NCBI GenBank assembly: GCA_029204225.1
Contig: CM055102.1
Coordinates: 46,954,870-47,018,869, forward strand
Source of the DNA: Diphasiastrum complanatum
Taxonomy: Eukaryota; Streptophyta; Lycopodiopsida; Lycopodiales; Lycopodiaceae
DNA length: 64,000 nt
Direction of reading: 5' to 3'
The notes beneath the pieces were generated by a model. That model searched no databases and was not told the origin of the DNA. It saw only the letters and a program-made list of their open reading frames with translations. Position numbers and translations under genes: made by a program. Position 1 is the stretch's first letter. Every line of letters begins with the position of its first letter. Below, piece after piece: positions 10,552-20,680 of the stretch.

Positions 10552-13160
10552 CTACTCATCAGTATCAGCTGCACCTTCATCGGATAATTTGAACAAGTAT
10601 TCTTTGATGTGTGCCACTAATATTTCCAAAATAGATATTGATTTTTCCACAGAATAGCCATGTGCCTTAATTGTTTTTTTTGCCTTTGATTTCCATGCAT
10701 GAACAACAATATCTACATCCATATATTGTAGTCCGTCGTTGTTCGGAATCCTTTTTCTAAGCAATTTTTGTACAGCTCCGAGTTGTGAACTCGTCTCTGG
10801 TTTCTACGTCGTTGATTAGATTTTGGTTTGTACCACAATGCTTTAAACTTTGTGGCCAAGCCTTCTAAGTTTTTCTTCACTTCGATAACTTTTGCCACCC
10901 AAATAGGTATGGAATCCTCCACAACATCTTCATCTGGAGGCCGCATTGCAACAAATTTGTCCAACACAACTTCTCTGCATGGGATGAATTCAACCAAAGG
11001 TGCATCAATTTTTCGCCCACAAAACCTCCGGGGTAATAATTCTACATCCATTTTGACCTTATTGATCAAAGTTGATACAAATGAATCGAAAGTGGTTGGC
11101 AAGGATTGTGGCCAAAAAGCTTCTTGGCTATACATTGATCTTGACAACATCTTTTGTTTGGAAAGATATTTGACAAGTTTTGTGGTCTCAACCACACATG
11201 CATCATTGCTATCCTTGCATTCTGGAAACTTTTGGCTCATGAATCACAAATAATCTAAAAATGACATTATTTCTTTCATTTCATCTGGATCCAGATCCTT
11301 CGTGGATGTTAGAAAAATGGCTTTATCTTTTGAAGGTACACATTGCAACAATTTCAAAAATAACTCCATGCATTGTCTCCATCATTAGAATAGTATTTCC
11401 ATTGCATGGTTGGCTCGCCATTCATCATTTGAAAACAAAAATAGTGAGGATTGGTGTGTCCTTCTAAGCTATCATTTCCTTGAGCAATACAAGGATCTAT
11501 AAATTGTTTTCAGTCTACCATTTGTTCCAGTATTTCTATTTCAGTGCTTTCGATACAACGCCACCTATTTTTTTACCAATTTGTGCTAGCATATCTGACA
11601 TTGTATGAGTTGAGCGCAATTTCAAAGCCCTGAATATGACACTGAATACTTGATCTATGTCTTCATGTGTGTGGCCAACCAAAAAAAATCTCATTTCTAC
11701 TTTTTGAAAGATGTTATGTGCCACTAACATACAACAAAGACCAAAAATAAATTTATTCTTATTCTCCCTCTAACAATTGTCAGCTTGAATACGTAAGATC
11801 AGAGGTAAGTTACCACGTGATGCTTGTACCTTTCTTATTGATCACATTATTGATGTGGCAACTTGATTGCTATTGTGAGCATGCAAGATATCAATCCAAA
11901 CATCACAGAGCAACTTGAATCCATGAACCAATATCCCACAAACATGTGTTTTCAAAATTGATTGCCCTCTAATCTGGGAGGAGTCTTGTTGAAACGAGAT
12001 AATATTGTTGTGTTTTGATCCATTCCATCAATGATAAGTCACAAGGACTATCTAGGATGGGATCTTGACTCTTCTTTCCAATATGCATACAATTTTCTAG
12101 AATGAAAAACATGATGTAGATGATGAGCTCTCAATGCAATATAGCGATCACGCATCCTAATGTCAAGAGTTGTCTCTATTGCATTTTTAAGGTCATCACA
12201 TATTTTGCATTTGGACATTCTTTGTCTTGTTGGAGCCTTGACATGTCCAAACTCTTGTTTCCACATCTTGTAGAGCGTGAATCTTGAAACTTCAGGAATA
12301 CATGCGTGTTTAAGTTGTGTGTTTCTAGTTTTGAAGACGTCATGTTTATGCATGCCGAGTGTGAGATGATGTTCGCAAATAACAGTACCATCTTTTGATT
12401 TATGTTGCAGATGTGGTTGAGGCAATTCATGCTTTTCCAAAATCCAACGTATTATGGCCAACCCTTTCGAAGAATTCTCACGTTGCTTGAATGTGCCGGT
12501 GTTTCCATGAAACTTGTACATAATGGAAAAATGTGCCTCAGCAATTACTTGCCAAAACATTCCATAGGAGATTCCCAATAGATTCTGATATGCTTTTATG
12601 CATAAAGCTTTACCATCCAACGTATGTTTGAAACGCAATTTGGGTTCCTCCAAAATATCAAACATTGCATCTGACTTTTCTCGTCTATGCAAAAAACATT
12701 TGAACATTTGCAATAATTGATTATGCTTGTCAGCTCCTCATTTTCTCCACACACCTAGTTGCAAGCCTTCACATTCTTTGTAGGTAATTTGTCGAATGCA
12801 CAACTTACTACAACATGGTTGCATCAACGTTTCCCTTATATTTTTTGACGATAAAACATATTCTGTCTTTTTTGGTGCAACATAAGCAAGCACACGTTTT
12901 CTTTTGAGACTCTGGGTAGTTCCAAAAGATGTTGAATCTACTTGAGGCTCTCTTTGTAGATCTTCCAAAAGTTCATCTGCTTGTGACCATCTTGATCTTG
13001 CAGGATCGTTTGTCATATTAGCATCATGTAATATGTTGCTTGTGTAATCATGTTCATCGAAATCGAATTCCGAAAAATCTGAATTACATCGGGTTGGATG
13101 CATTTGCACTTGCAAAAATTGATGATTTCGGTGTATGCTTTGTTTGAATGTTTCTTTCAA
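10552..13160 (-). pseudogene. DUF7869-type gene (transposon-like), decayed
   Basis: A broken copy of a multicopy family of unknown function recognised by the DUF7869 C-terminal domain. On the minus strand: a Cys-rich start (QPCCSKLCIRQITYKECEGL), then at 12713-12048 EHHLTLGMHKHDVFK and SRFTLYKMWKQEFGHVKAP followed by a CKIC pair, then DGMDQNTTILSRF at about 12030. The signature FFLVGHTHEDIDQVFSVIF is at about 11690-11630. A C-terminal part at 11240-10713 has SIPIWVAKVIEV and KFKALWYKP. The pieces lie in several frames with stops between about 12045 and 11735. No terminal repeats or nuclease signature were identified. Family identity is from memory of motifs, not a search. Confidence 0.6.
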
Positions 13161-13561
13161 AATGACGTCTTTTTGTTGTTGTTGTTATCAAGAGCCCCTC
13201 CAACATCCTTCACACCTGTAAGAATATCCGAGTTATATGCTGATGCAGATATATTAGTGCGAGTGACCACATCCTCGACATTTGTCAAGATATCCGAATT
13301 ATAGCTACTTGTTCTTGACATATTACGATCATGAGAAATATCTTCAATTCCTGTCAAGATATCCAAGTTATAGCTACTTGATCTTGACATATTACGAACT
13401 TGAGAAATATCTTCGATTCTTGTCAAGATATCCGAGTGATAGTTACTTGATATTGTTGTATTGCAATCAACGGATCTGTTTTCGACATCTACTGATCTTG
13501 TCGACGTTTTTTGGATGCTACCCCTTTTTGAACCACAAGGATGGCCCAACATTTTCTTCAT
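13157..13561 (-). pseudogene. Tandem-repeat segment upstream of the DUF7869-type gene
   Basis: An open stretch of 134 residues holding four copies of a ~23-residue unit (core YNSDILTGIEDIS, followed by RNMSRSSS in three copies). At DNA level the unit is about 69 bp between 13190 and 13460. It runs into the next segment by a one-base frame change near 13158, so it may be the N-terminal part of the same protein. The repeat is rich in Ser, Asp and Ile and looks like a disordered linker. No function is proposed. Confidence 0.5.
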
Positions 13562-14159
13562 GTTGTTTCTATTTGAACGTTTAGAATAATACGTAAAGTA
13601 AATGATACATGTTTTCTCTTTTTAAAGTGCAAAAATAGCTTTGACAAACACCAAATCATTGTTTGATTTTGCATGTAGAAAGGGTCTCCATCATCTGTCA
13701 TGGCATTCACAATATTTCCTTCTGATGTAATTGAGGTCACCTTCATGATAACAAGCAAGTTTTTTTCACTGGGATAGCAGCCTTTGAATCAGCAGTGAAA
13801 ACTACTACCCCTTCAAAATCCATACAATCAACAACGTCATCAATGTTGTATAATAGACACTTGGCAAGAACTAGTTCATTTATTTTGAGATTATCTGCAT
13901 TATCCCACAAGATTTTTTTTGCAATGACATCGATGGAAATATAGTTGTAAACGTCTCCTAGGCGATCAAAATCACCATGAGGGTATGGCAAAGGACAATT
14001 TATTTTAAACACCTTTGAAATTAGAACCACACTTTTATCCGTACCAACTTCTCTGAAAAAACATGTTCCACTTGATTCAGCAGCTAAGACATTTCCAAAT
14101 GCAACCACTTCTTTCCGAAAAAATAAAACAACTAGAACATCTTCTCTCGAGCAATCCAT
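13558..14159 (-). pseudogene. Possible N-terminal domain of the DUF7869-type gene, DUF8039-like
   Basis: The 138-residue open frame at 14159-13743 begins with MDCSREDVLVVLFF. It has the spacing VAFGNVLAAES ... VVLISKVFKINCPLPYP ... LGDVYNYISIDVIAKKILWD. That resembles a domain found in plant transposon-associated proteins (DUF8039-like: G-V, LP-P, iaW). A second open frame overlaps it at 13758 and continues to 13558. It sits directly upstream of the repeat segment on the same strand, so it may be one gene with frame changes or introns. Assignment is tentative. Confidence 0.3.
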
Positions 14160-14295
14160 GTAGTGACCCTGAAAAAAATCATAGGTACATTTTATATTAG
14201 GATTTGCAATGCTATTGGAAGTATAATTTGCAAAATTATGAAATTATAATAAATTTGTATAATAAACAAAATTATGAGACTGTAACAAAATTATG

Positions 14296-14510
14296 AAACT
14301 TTAGCCCTTAGCTCTTGACCCATAGTCAGTGGCCCTTAACTCATAGCCCTTAGCTTATAGTCGTTGGCCGTTGGCCGTTGGCCCTTGCCCCTAGGCCATT
14401 AGCCTTAGCATTTCACCCTTAATTTATAGCCCTTGGCCCTTACCGCTAGGCCCTTAGCCCTTAACTCTAGCCCTTGTCCCTTAGTCCGAAGCCGCTAGTC
14501 CTTGACTTTT
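14296..14510. repeat. CCCTTAGC-type minisatellite
   Basis: A degenerate tandem repeat with unit roughly TAGCCCTTGGCC / GCCCTTAGCTC (about 10-14 bp) runs for around 210 bp. Short perfect runs include GTTGGCCGTTGGCCGTTGGC. It lies just upstream of the minus-strand DUF7869-type region. It is not telomeric: units vary in length and lack the TTTAGGG core. Confidence 0.65.
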
Positions 14511-14739
14511 TTATATATTTGTGAACATTTTATCTTGTCGTTATTATTACTTTTGTATTTATCTAAGGTCTTTTACTAGTTTACAATTCCATTTTTTATG
14601 TTTTTCTAATTAAGGTTAAATCCTTTCAATGCTTTCTAGATTTATTTTTTAGGGTTTTAAGTTTTTTAGAGAGTTTAAGTTTGTATTATAGTTCTTTTAA
14701 GATTTAACACCATTTTTAGCAATATTTTTTTTTTCATTT

Positions 14740-15500
14740 TTTTGAATATCTAGTTTTTTTACATTGTACTATCATTTTTTATGTTATTTTTTTAATTTTT
14801 TATTTTGAAAATTAAGTTTTTTTGACACTATTTTGTGTTTTTATTTTTTTATGTTTATTTTTGTTTTGTTGAATATTTAGTTTTTTTTTATACTATTTTA
14901 TTTATTTTTAGATATATTCATTTTTTAATTTTTTTTGAAAATTATTTTTTTTGACACTATTTTGTTTTGTTTTTTTTTATTTTATGATTTATTTTATGTT
15001 ATTTTTTTGGTTTTTTTGAATGTTTTTTGGACACTATTTTGTTTTTTTTATCTATGAATGTTTTGTGTTATTTTTTGGTTTTTTCGAAAAATTTTATTTT
15101 TTTGACACTATTTTGTTTTTTATTTGATTTTACGATTTCTTTTGTGTTATGTTTTGGTTTTTTCAAAAAATTATTTTTTTGACACTATTTTGTTTTTTAT
15201 AAGGTTTTTTCAAAATTTTTATGTTATTTTTTGGTTTTTTCAAAATTTTAGTTTTTTTGATTCTATTTTGTTTTTTTTATTCTATAATTATTTTATTTTA
15301 TTTTGTTTTGGTTTTCTCGCAAATTTATTTTTTTGACATTATTTTGTTTTTTCAAGGATTTTTTAATTTTTTTAATATTTTTTCTAGTTTTTTTTTGAAT
15401 ATTTAGTTCTTTTCACTCTTTTAGTTTTTTGGAATTATTCATTTTGTTTTTTGTTTTTTTTAGATTGTTTATATAAAATGGTATTTTTTTGGAATTTTTT
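14740..15500. repeat. T-rich satellite with ~76-bp period
   Basis: The marker GACACTATTTTG or a close variant recurs near 14824, 14889, 14953, 15030, 15104, 15181, 15259 and 15335, and a weaker copy lies near 15411. Intervals are 65, 64, 77, 74, 77, 78, 76 and 76 bp. Between markers are T runs with TTATGTTATTTTTTGG and TTTTTTCGAAAA/TTTTTTCAAAA. This is a tandem array, not random AT-rich DNA. Confidence 0.75.
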
Positions 15501-16160
15501 TATAGTATTTTGTCTTTTTAGATTGTTTTCACCATTTTAATCTTATTTGTCATATTTTATGCCTGTTTGTTGGTTTTCTTACGATTATTTTTTGATCCTT
15601 TATAATATTTTGCTCTCTCTTGGTTTTTTAGATTTTCATCTTTTTTTTCCCCTACTTTTGTATTAGCAAGTTCATGGAAGGGATGAGGAGAAAAGAGAGC
15701 ACAGTTGAAGCACTTAATAATCCCATAAGCATTGGGTGCAACATTGACACTTTCCAATCTATATATACACTCTTCAACTAGTGGATTCTACAAAAATTGG
15801 GAGCATAACCTTCCATTTTGTAAAATGGTCTCCCAAAAATGGAGATCTTGGGTCTTCTTGAGATCTTATGTCCTCATGACACGTGGCATTCCATTTGTCC
15901 CATAAGTATTTATGAAATTTGACAATGGGAAAAAAACATAAATAAACCCCCCTACAATGATAATTTACATTGTCTTTTGAAATTTTTAAGCTTTCATATA
16001 ACAGAGCTACTTACTTAGATTTTCTTGCTTCAAATTTTTTTGCTAAGACAATATGGTAAATAATTTTTTGCTTTTCTCATGGTTTTTTTAGTTAAATCTA
16101 TTTTTAAGTTAAATAATGTTAATAAATGTATATATATAAATATATATAAATATCCCCTCT
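15501..16160. other. AT-rich spacer without recognised features
   Basis: No domain-bearing open frame. It connects the T-rich satellite to the GC-palindrome block and includes short (TATA)n stretches near 16130-16150. Confidence 0.5.
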
Positions 16161-17140
16161 CTCCCGCGCCCACCCGCCGCGACGGGTGGGCGTAGAGGGG
16201 GGGAGGGGGTGAATTAAATATTTTTTTTTTAATGGTCTCCCCCCGGCCACCCACCGCTACGGGTGGGCGCGAGGGGGGGGGGGATGAAAAAAAAAAACGG
16301 CTGGTGAGGGGGGCTAGAAATTTAAAATAGAAACATTTTTTTTGAATTCCCCCCACCCCTCCACTCGTCGCGACGGGTGGGCGGGGGGAGGAGAATGTAA
16401 AAAAAAGTTCCAAAAATTTGAGTCGTCGGAAATTCGAGTCTTTTCAGAAAAAATCGAGTCTCGCCAAAATTCGAGTCGTCCAAAATTTGAGTCTCTTCAA
16501 AAAAATTCGTGTCTCTCCAGAAATTCGAGTCTTTTCAAAAAATTTGAGTCATTCCAAAAATTCGAGTCTCATTTGAAAAAATGGAGTAAGTGGCAAAATT
16601 TGAGTCATCGGAAAAATACGATCCTTTGGAAAAAATTCGATCCATTGGATAAAAATCGAGTCGTTACAAAAAAAATTCGCGTCATTACAAAGGAATTCGA
16701 CTCATTGGAAAAATTCAAGTCTTTCCAAAAACTTCGAGTCATTTGAAATTTATTCCCCCTCCCCCGCCCACCCGCCGCGACGGGGGGAGGGTTTGGAAAC
16801 ATGAATTTTTTTTTTTTTTTTTGAAATTCTGCTCCCGCCCACCCATCGCGGCGGGTGGGTGGGGGATTGAGAAGTTAAAAAAAAAAGGTGGGCGGGGTGG
16901 GGTAAAATTCAAAAAGTTTTAATTAAACACCCCCCCCCTCCCCCCCCCCCCCCCCCGCCGTTGCGGAGGGGGCGTAAAAAATATTCTTTTTTATATTAAA
17001 AATAAGTGTTCCTTAATTAAAAAGTTAAGTTAAACTCCCTCCAGCCCACTCGCCGCGGCGACTGGGCGTGGGGGGGCTTTAATTAGTTTTTTTAATAAAA
17101 AAAAAGATTTAACCCACCCCCCCAACCCGCCGCGTAGATT
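16160..17140. repeat. Array of GC-rich palindromes in AT-rich DNA
   Basis: Near-perfect palindromes with arms CGCCCACCCG and CGGGTGGGCG around a CGCG centre occur at 16167-16192, 16244-16269, 16358-16384, 16755-16791, 16836-16860, 16929-16974 and 17044-17070. A half copy lies at 17112-17137. They are separated by A/T runs and C or G homopolymers. The first has only one mismatched pair over 26 bp. Each could extrude as a hairpin. The similar centre in copies with diverged arms suggests a mobile or duplicating GC cluster. Confidence 0.8.
16405..16748. repeat. AAAAATTCGAGTC tandem array
   Basis: About 18 degenerate units with consensus AAAAATTCGAGTCNTTNC and length 16-22 bp lie between GC palindromes 3 and 4. 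Variants include TTTGAGTC, TTCGTGTC, TTCGATCC and TTCGCGTC. The 134-residue plus-strand open frame across it (repeated FES, K and Q residues) is a product of the repeat, not a gene. Confidence 0.75.
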
Positions 17141-17162
17141 AGTTTTTTTAGTTAAAAAAAAG

Positions 17163-17163
<1 letters not shown>

Positions 17164-17256
<93 letters not shown>
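17164..17256. repeat. (TA)n(CA)n compound microsatellite
   Basis: About 47 bp of alternating TA (17164-17210) pass directly into about 46 bp of AC (17211-17256). Just before it is the last GC-rich half-palindrome. Confidence 0.95.
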
Positions 17257-17260
<4 letters not shown>

Positions 17261-17332
17261 TAGTAAAGAGTGCCTGTCATTGACGGGCAATGGCGGATGT
17301 GCATCAATGGCGTGCGTGCGTGCCCTAATGGC

Positions 17333-17741
<409 letters not shown>

Positions 17742-17756
17742 ACGCATAGGGTAAGG

Positions 17757-18296
17757 GTTAGACGAACTTCAATGTACATATCAACAATGAGGCTGCCTAC
17801 AAAGGTTTGGACTTGCTGGCCAAGGTGCGGCCATCTACTGATATAGTCTTGTAGTTGATATAGTCTAGTCGTGTGGTTGATTAGCACCAAGAATTTGGAA
17901 ATTTGAGCACATATATTTTTGAGCACATTAGCACAATGTAGCTCTTAATTGCACCTGAAGAAGCTTATTGCTACGCATGCTTTGTTTCTTTAGCTTTGTT
18001 TAGAGAACAACCAGATACTCTATACCCTAAACTGAAAAGCATAAGCATGTAGGCCTATACCTATCATTACCAAATGATGTCCAGCTACAAAACAACTCAA
18101 AAGCACATGGCATCCCACACTTACACTAACCTTTGCTATACAAAAGGGCAAGTGGGATGCTACCAGCCTACAAATCATGTCAAATAGATATAGCAGAGTT
18201 GTCAACAATAAGGTTTTCCTTAAAAAACCATCTCCTTCACATGATGAAATGACTTGGGAGTCTAAACCATTGGGATTTCACCTGTTTGAGAATGCT
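17757..18296. other. Spacer without recognised features
   Basis: No coding domain was found. It separates the microsatellite block from the 5' truncation point of copia element 1 at about 18297, where homology to element 2 begins abruptly. Confidence 0.5.
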
Positions 18297-18299
18297 ATT

Positions 18300-20093
18300 G
18301 GAGGGGCCGAGATCAAGCAACCTCAAAATCTATCACCTTTTGTTATTGAAGACAATCAACATATGGAGGAGTCAAGATTTGAAGATGGAAGTCCTCGGAT
18401 TTCACTCCTAGAAGATCCACAAGGGAGTGATCCGAGCCCAAGAGGCTCACTTATGATGACAAAGGAAAACAAGTGAATCTTGATTCCACTTATGCTTATT
18501 TTGTTTCTCATGAGGAGCCCAAAGATGTCCAAGAAGCCCTCAATACCAAGGAGTGGTATGAGGCCATGAAGATTGAATATGATGCCTTGATCACCAACCA
18601 CACATGGGAGCTAGTGATCCACCACCTAACATGCATATTATTGGATGCAAGTGAGTGTTCAAGATCAAGTACAATCATGATGGCTCCATCAACAAGTACA
18701 AGGCAAGATTATGTGCTAAAGGCTTTGCACAAATATATGGCCTTGACTATGAAAAACCTTTGCTCTTGTAGCAAAGATGGTGACAATAAGAATCATAATC
18801 TCTCTTGCCTTATTTTTTAAGTGGAAATTGTTTCAACTTGATGTCTCCAACGCTTTTTTGAATGGCTATCTTGAGGAGGAGATATACATGGAACAGCCTC
18901 AAAGATTTATCAAGGATAAATCTAAGGTGTGTTTGCTATTTAGAAGTCTTTATGGCTTGAAGCAAGCACCTAGATCATCGTATTCAAGACTCAACAACTT
19001 TCTACTTTCATTAGGATTTGTGCTTAGTGACTATGATCCTTCTATGTACTTAAAGTTTGATGGTAGTAATATTGTCATTCTTCTAATCTATGTAGATGAC
19101 ATTATTCTTAGTGGAAGTTGTTTGATGCTAGTTCAAGAAACCAAAGATGCATTAGGAAGATAATTTAAAATGCAAGATCTAGGAGAGATCCATTACATTT
19201 TAGGCCTTGAGATTGATTTACATGAAGAGTATGCTTTTATTTGTCAATCTAGATATGTCTTTTCTATGTTAAGAAAATCCAATATGCAAAATTGTAAAGG
19301 CATAGATACTCCCATGGAGCAACATGTAAAAGATCCTATTAAAGGTGATGAAAGATCCTTCAAGGACATCACACTTTATAGGAGTCTTATAGGCTCTTTA
19401 ATTTGGCTTACTATCACTAGACCCGATTTGAGCTATTGTGTGCACAAATTGAGTCAATTTATGCAAGATCCTAAGATCCAACATTGGAAGATGGCCAAGA
19501 GAGTTCTAAGATATGTATCTTCTACTCAAGATTATGGGTTATTGTACAAGAATGAAAATCTAACCATTGTTGGCTATTCGGATTCCGATTTTGCAAGTGA
19601 TAAAATGGATCGAAAGTCCATTAATGCATATACTATCTTTCTTGGAGGCAATCTTGTGTCTTGGCTTTCAAAGAAGCAAGATACCATATCTCTATCTTCT
19701 TGTGAGGCCGAGTACAAAGCACTCACTACAACAACTAAAGAGGTGCTTTGGATCAAGAGGTTAATCATGGAGCTAAAGTGCATCAAAGAGGATGATCTTC
19801 CCTTGATCAAATGTGACAACATATCGGCCCAAGCTCTTGCAAACAATCCTATTTTTCATGCAAGAAGCAAGTATATAGAAGTGGCACACCATTTTGTAAG
19901 GAAAAAGCTCATTGGAGGTGAAATCAACTTGGAACATGTCGACACATCTTCATGTATTGCTGATCTTCTCACAAAGCCACTTTGCAAAAGTGCCTTCTCA
20001 AATCATAGATCTAATCTTGGTCTTATCTCAAGATTGATCCACATTAGATACATTTTTAGGAGGAGTGTCAACATATTGGAAAAATCCATCTAA
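18300..20093 (+). pseudogene. Copia element 1 RT-RNase H, with frameshifts and a stop
   Basis: Reverse transcriptase and RNase H of copia pol. QLDVSNAFLNGYLEEEIYME, LLFRSLYGLKQAPRSSYSRL and IYVDDIILSG (YVDD active site) are visible in 18777-19163. An in-frame TAA at 19161-19163 interrupts RT just before FKMQDLGEIHYILGLEI. The frame then stays open for 307 residues through RNase H (GYSDSDFASD, SLSSCEAEYKAL, IKCDNISAQAL, HARSKYIEVAHHF). The same TAA is present in element 2. Earlier frameshifts lie near 18430-18480 and 18620-18770. It is non-functional as it stands. Confidence 0.85.
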
Positions 20094-20680
20094 TGTTGTA
20101 AGTAGGGGTCCTAAAAATGCCAAAGATGAATTCAGTTTTTTTGGCTTAGTAAAGACCCATCTTAGAATAAAATATTCAAGGTAGGTAGAAGTAGAAACTT
20201 GAGCTACCATAGGAATTGCCATTTGTACTTTGCATTTCACATTTAATGCATGAAAAGACTAGGTGACACAATTAGTCATTGTGAGGTGGCTTGAATAAGT
20301 CTAGATAGCTTGAGAGGTGGATTCATAACTCCAATTCAACTCAAAGTAGGAGGAGAGTCCATGGATCTATATATATGTGATGTACTCTCATTGAGAAAAT
20401 GATGAAATTTGTGTGTAATGCAAATTTGGAGACTAAGCTTTTTGTGCTCTCTCTCTCTCTACTCGAGTTTGTACTTTCATTTTCTCTCTCTAGTCGAGTT
20501 GAGACATTTATTGTGCTTAGTTTCATGTTTTGTTGACAGATCTTGCTTGTAACACAATAATATTTCTTGTATGATCAGCTTTCCTATTGTCAATCAATGC
20601 TAGTCTGATCTTTATGGTATTATTGGGCTTAGGAGATCAAAAGTACGTGTGTAGGGCGTCCCACACGTGTGAATTTAACA
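20066..20680 (+). repeat. 3' LTR of copia element 1 (615 bp)
   Basis: It starts TGTCAACATATTG after the purine tract TTTTTAGGAGGAG and ends CACACGTGTGAATTTAACA. The 614-bp LTR at 51334-51947 matches throughout. It holds a TATA-like CTATATATATGTG at 20367-20379 and a CT-rich stretch with CTCGAG at 20448-20500. The palindrome CACACGTGTG lies 10 bp before the end. Confidence 0.85.
20367..20379 (+). promoter_or_regulatory. TATA box of the element 1 LTR
   Basis: CTATATATATGTG, with identical counterparts in the element 2 LTRs at 47303 and 51634. A pyrimidine-rich stretch follows about 80 bp downstream, as in plant pol II promoters. Promoter activity is inferred. Confidence 0.5.

Larger units (their letters stand above)
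18297..20680 (+). mobile_element. Copia element 1, 5'-truncated (integrase tail, RT, RNase H, 3' LTR)
   Basis: Nearly identical to 49550-51947 (copia element 2). Homology starts abruptly at about 18297 (GGAGGGGCCGAGATC) and ends with the 3' LTR at 20680; the flanks on both sides are unrelated. Gag, protease and most of integrase are missing. The RT part has small indels between about 18400 and 18770 that element 2 lacks, so this copy has decayed more or was cut earlier. The flank comparison indicates separate insertions and not one segmental duplication. Confidence 0.85.

Noticed and set aside
16160-17140. Interpretation as an inserted mitochondrial segment
   Set aside because: GC clusters recall mitochondrial ones, but no organellar gene or tRNA is present; kept only as a question in findings.
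18297-20680. Element 1 and element 2 as a segmental duplication
   Set aside because: Sequences outside the elements (after 20680 and 51947) do not match.
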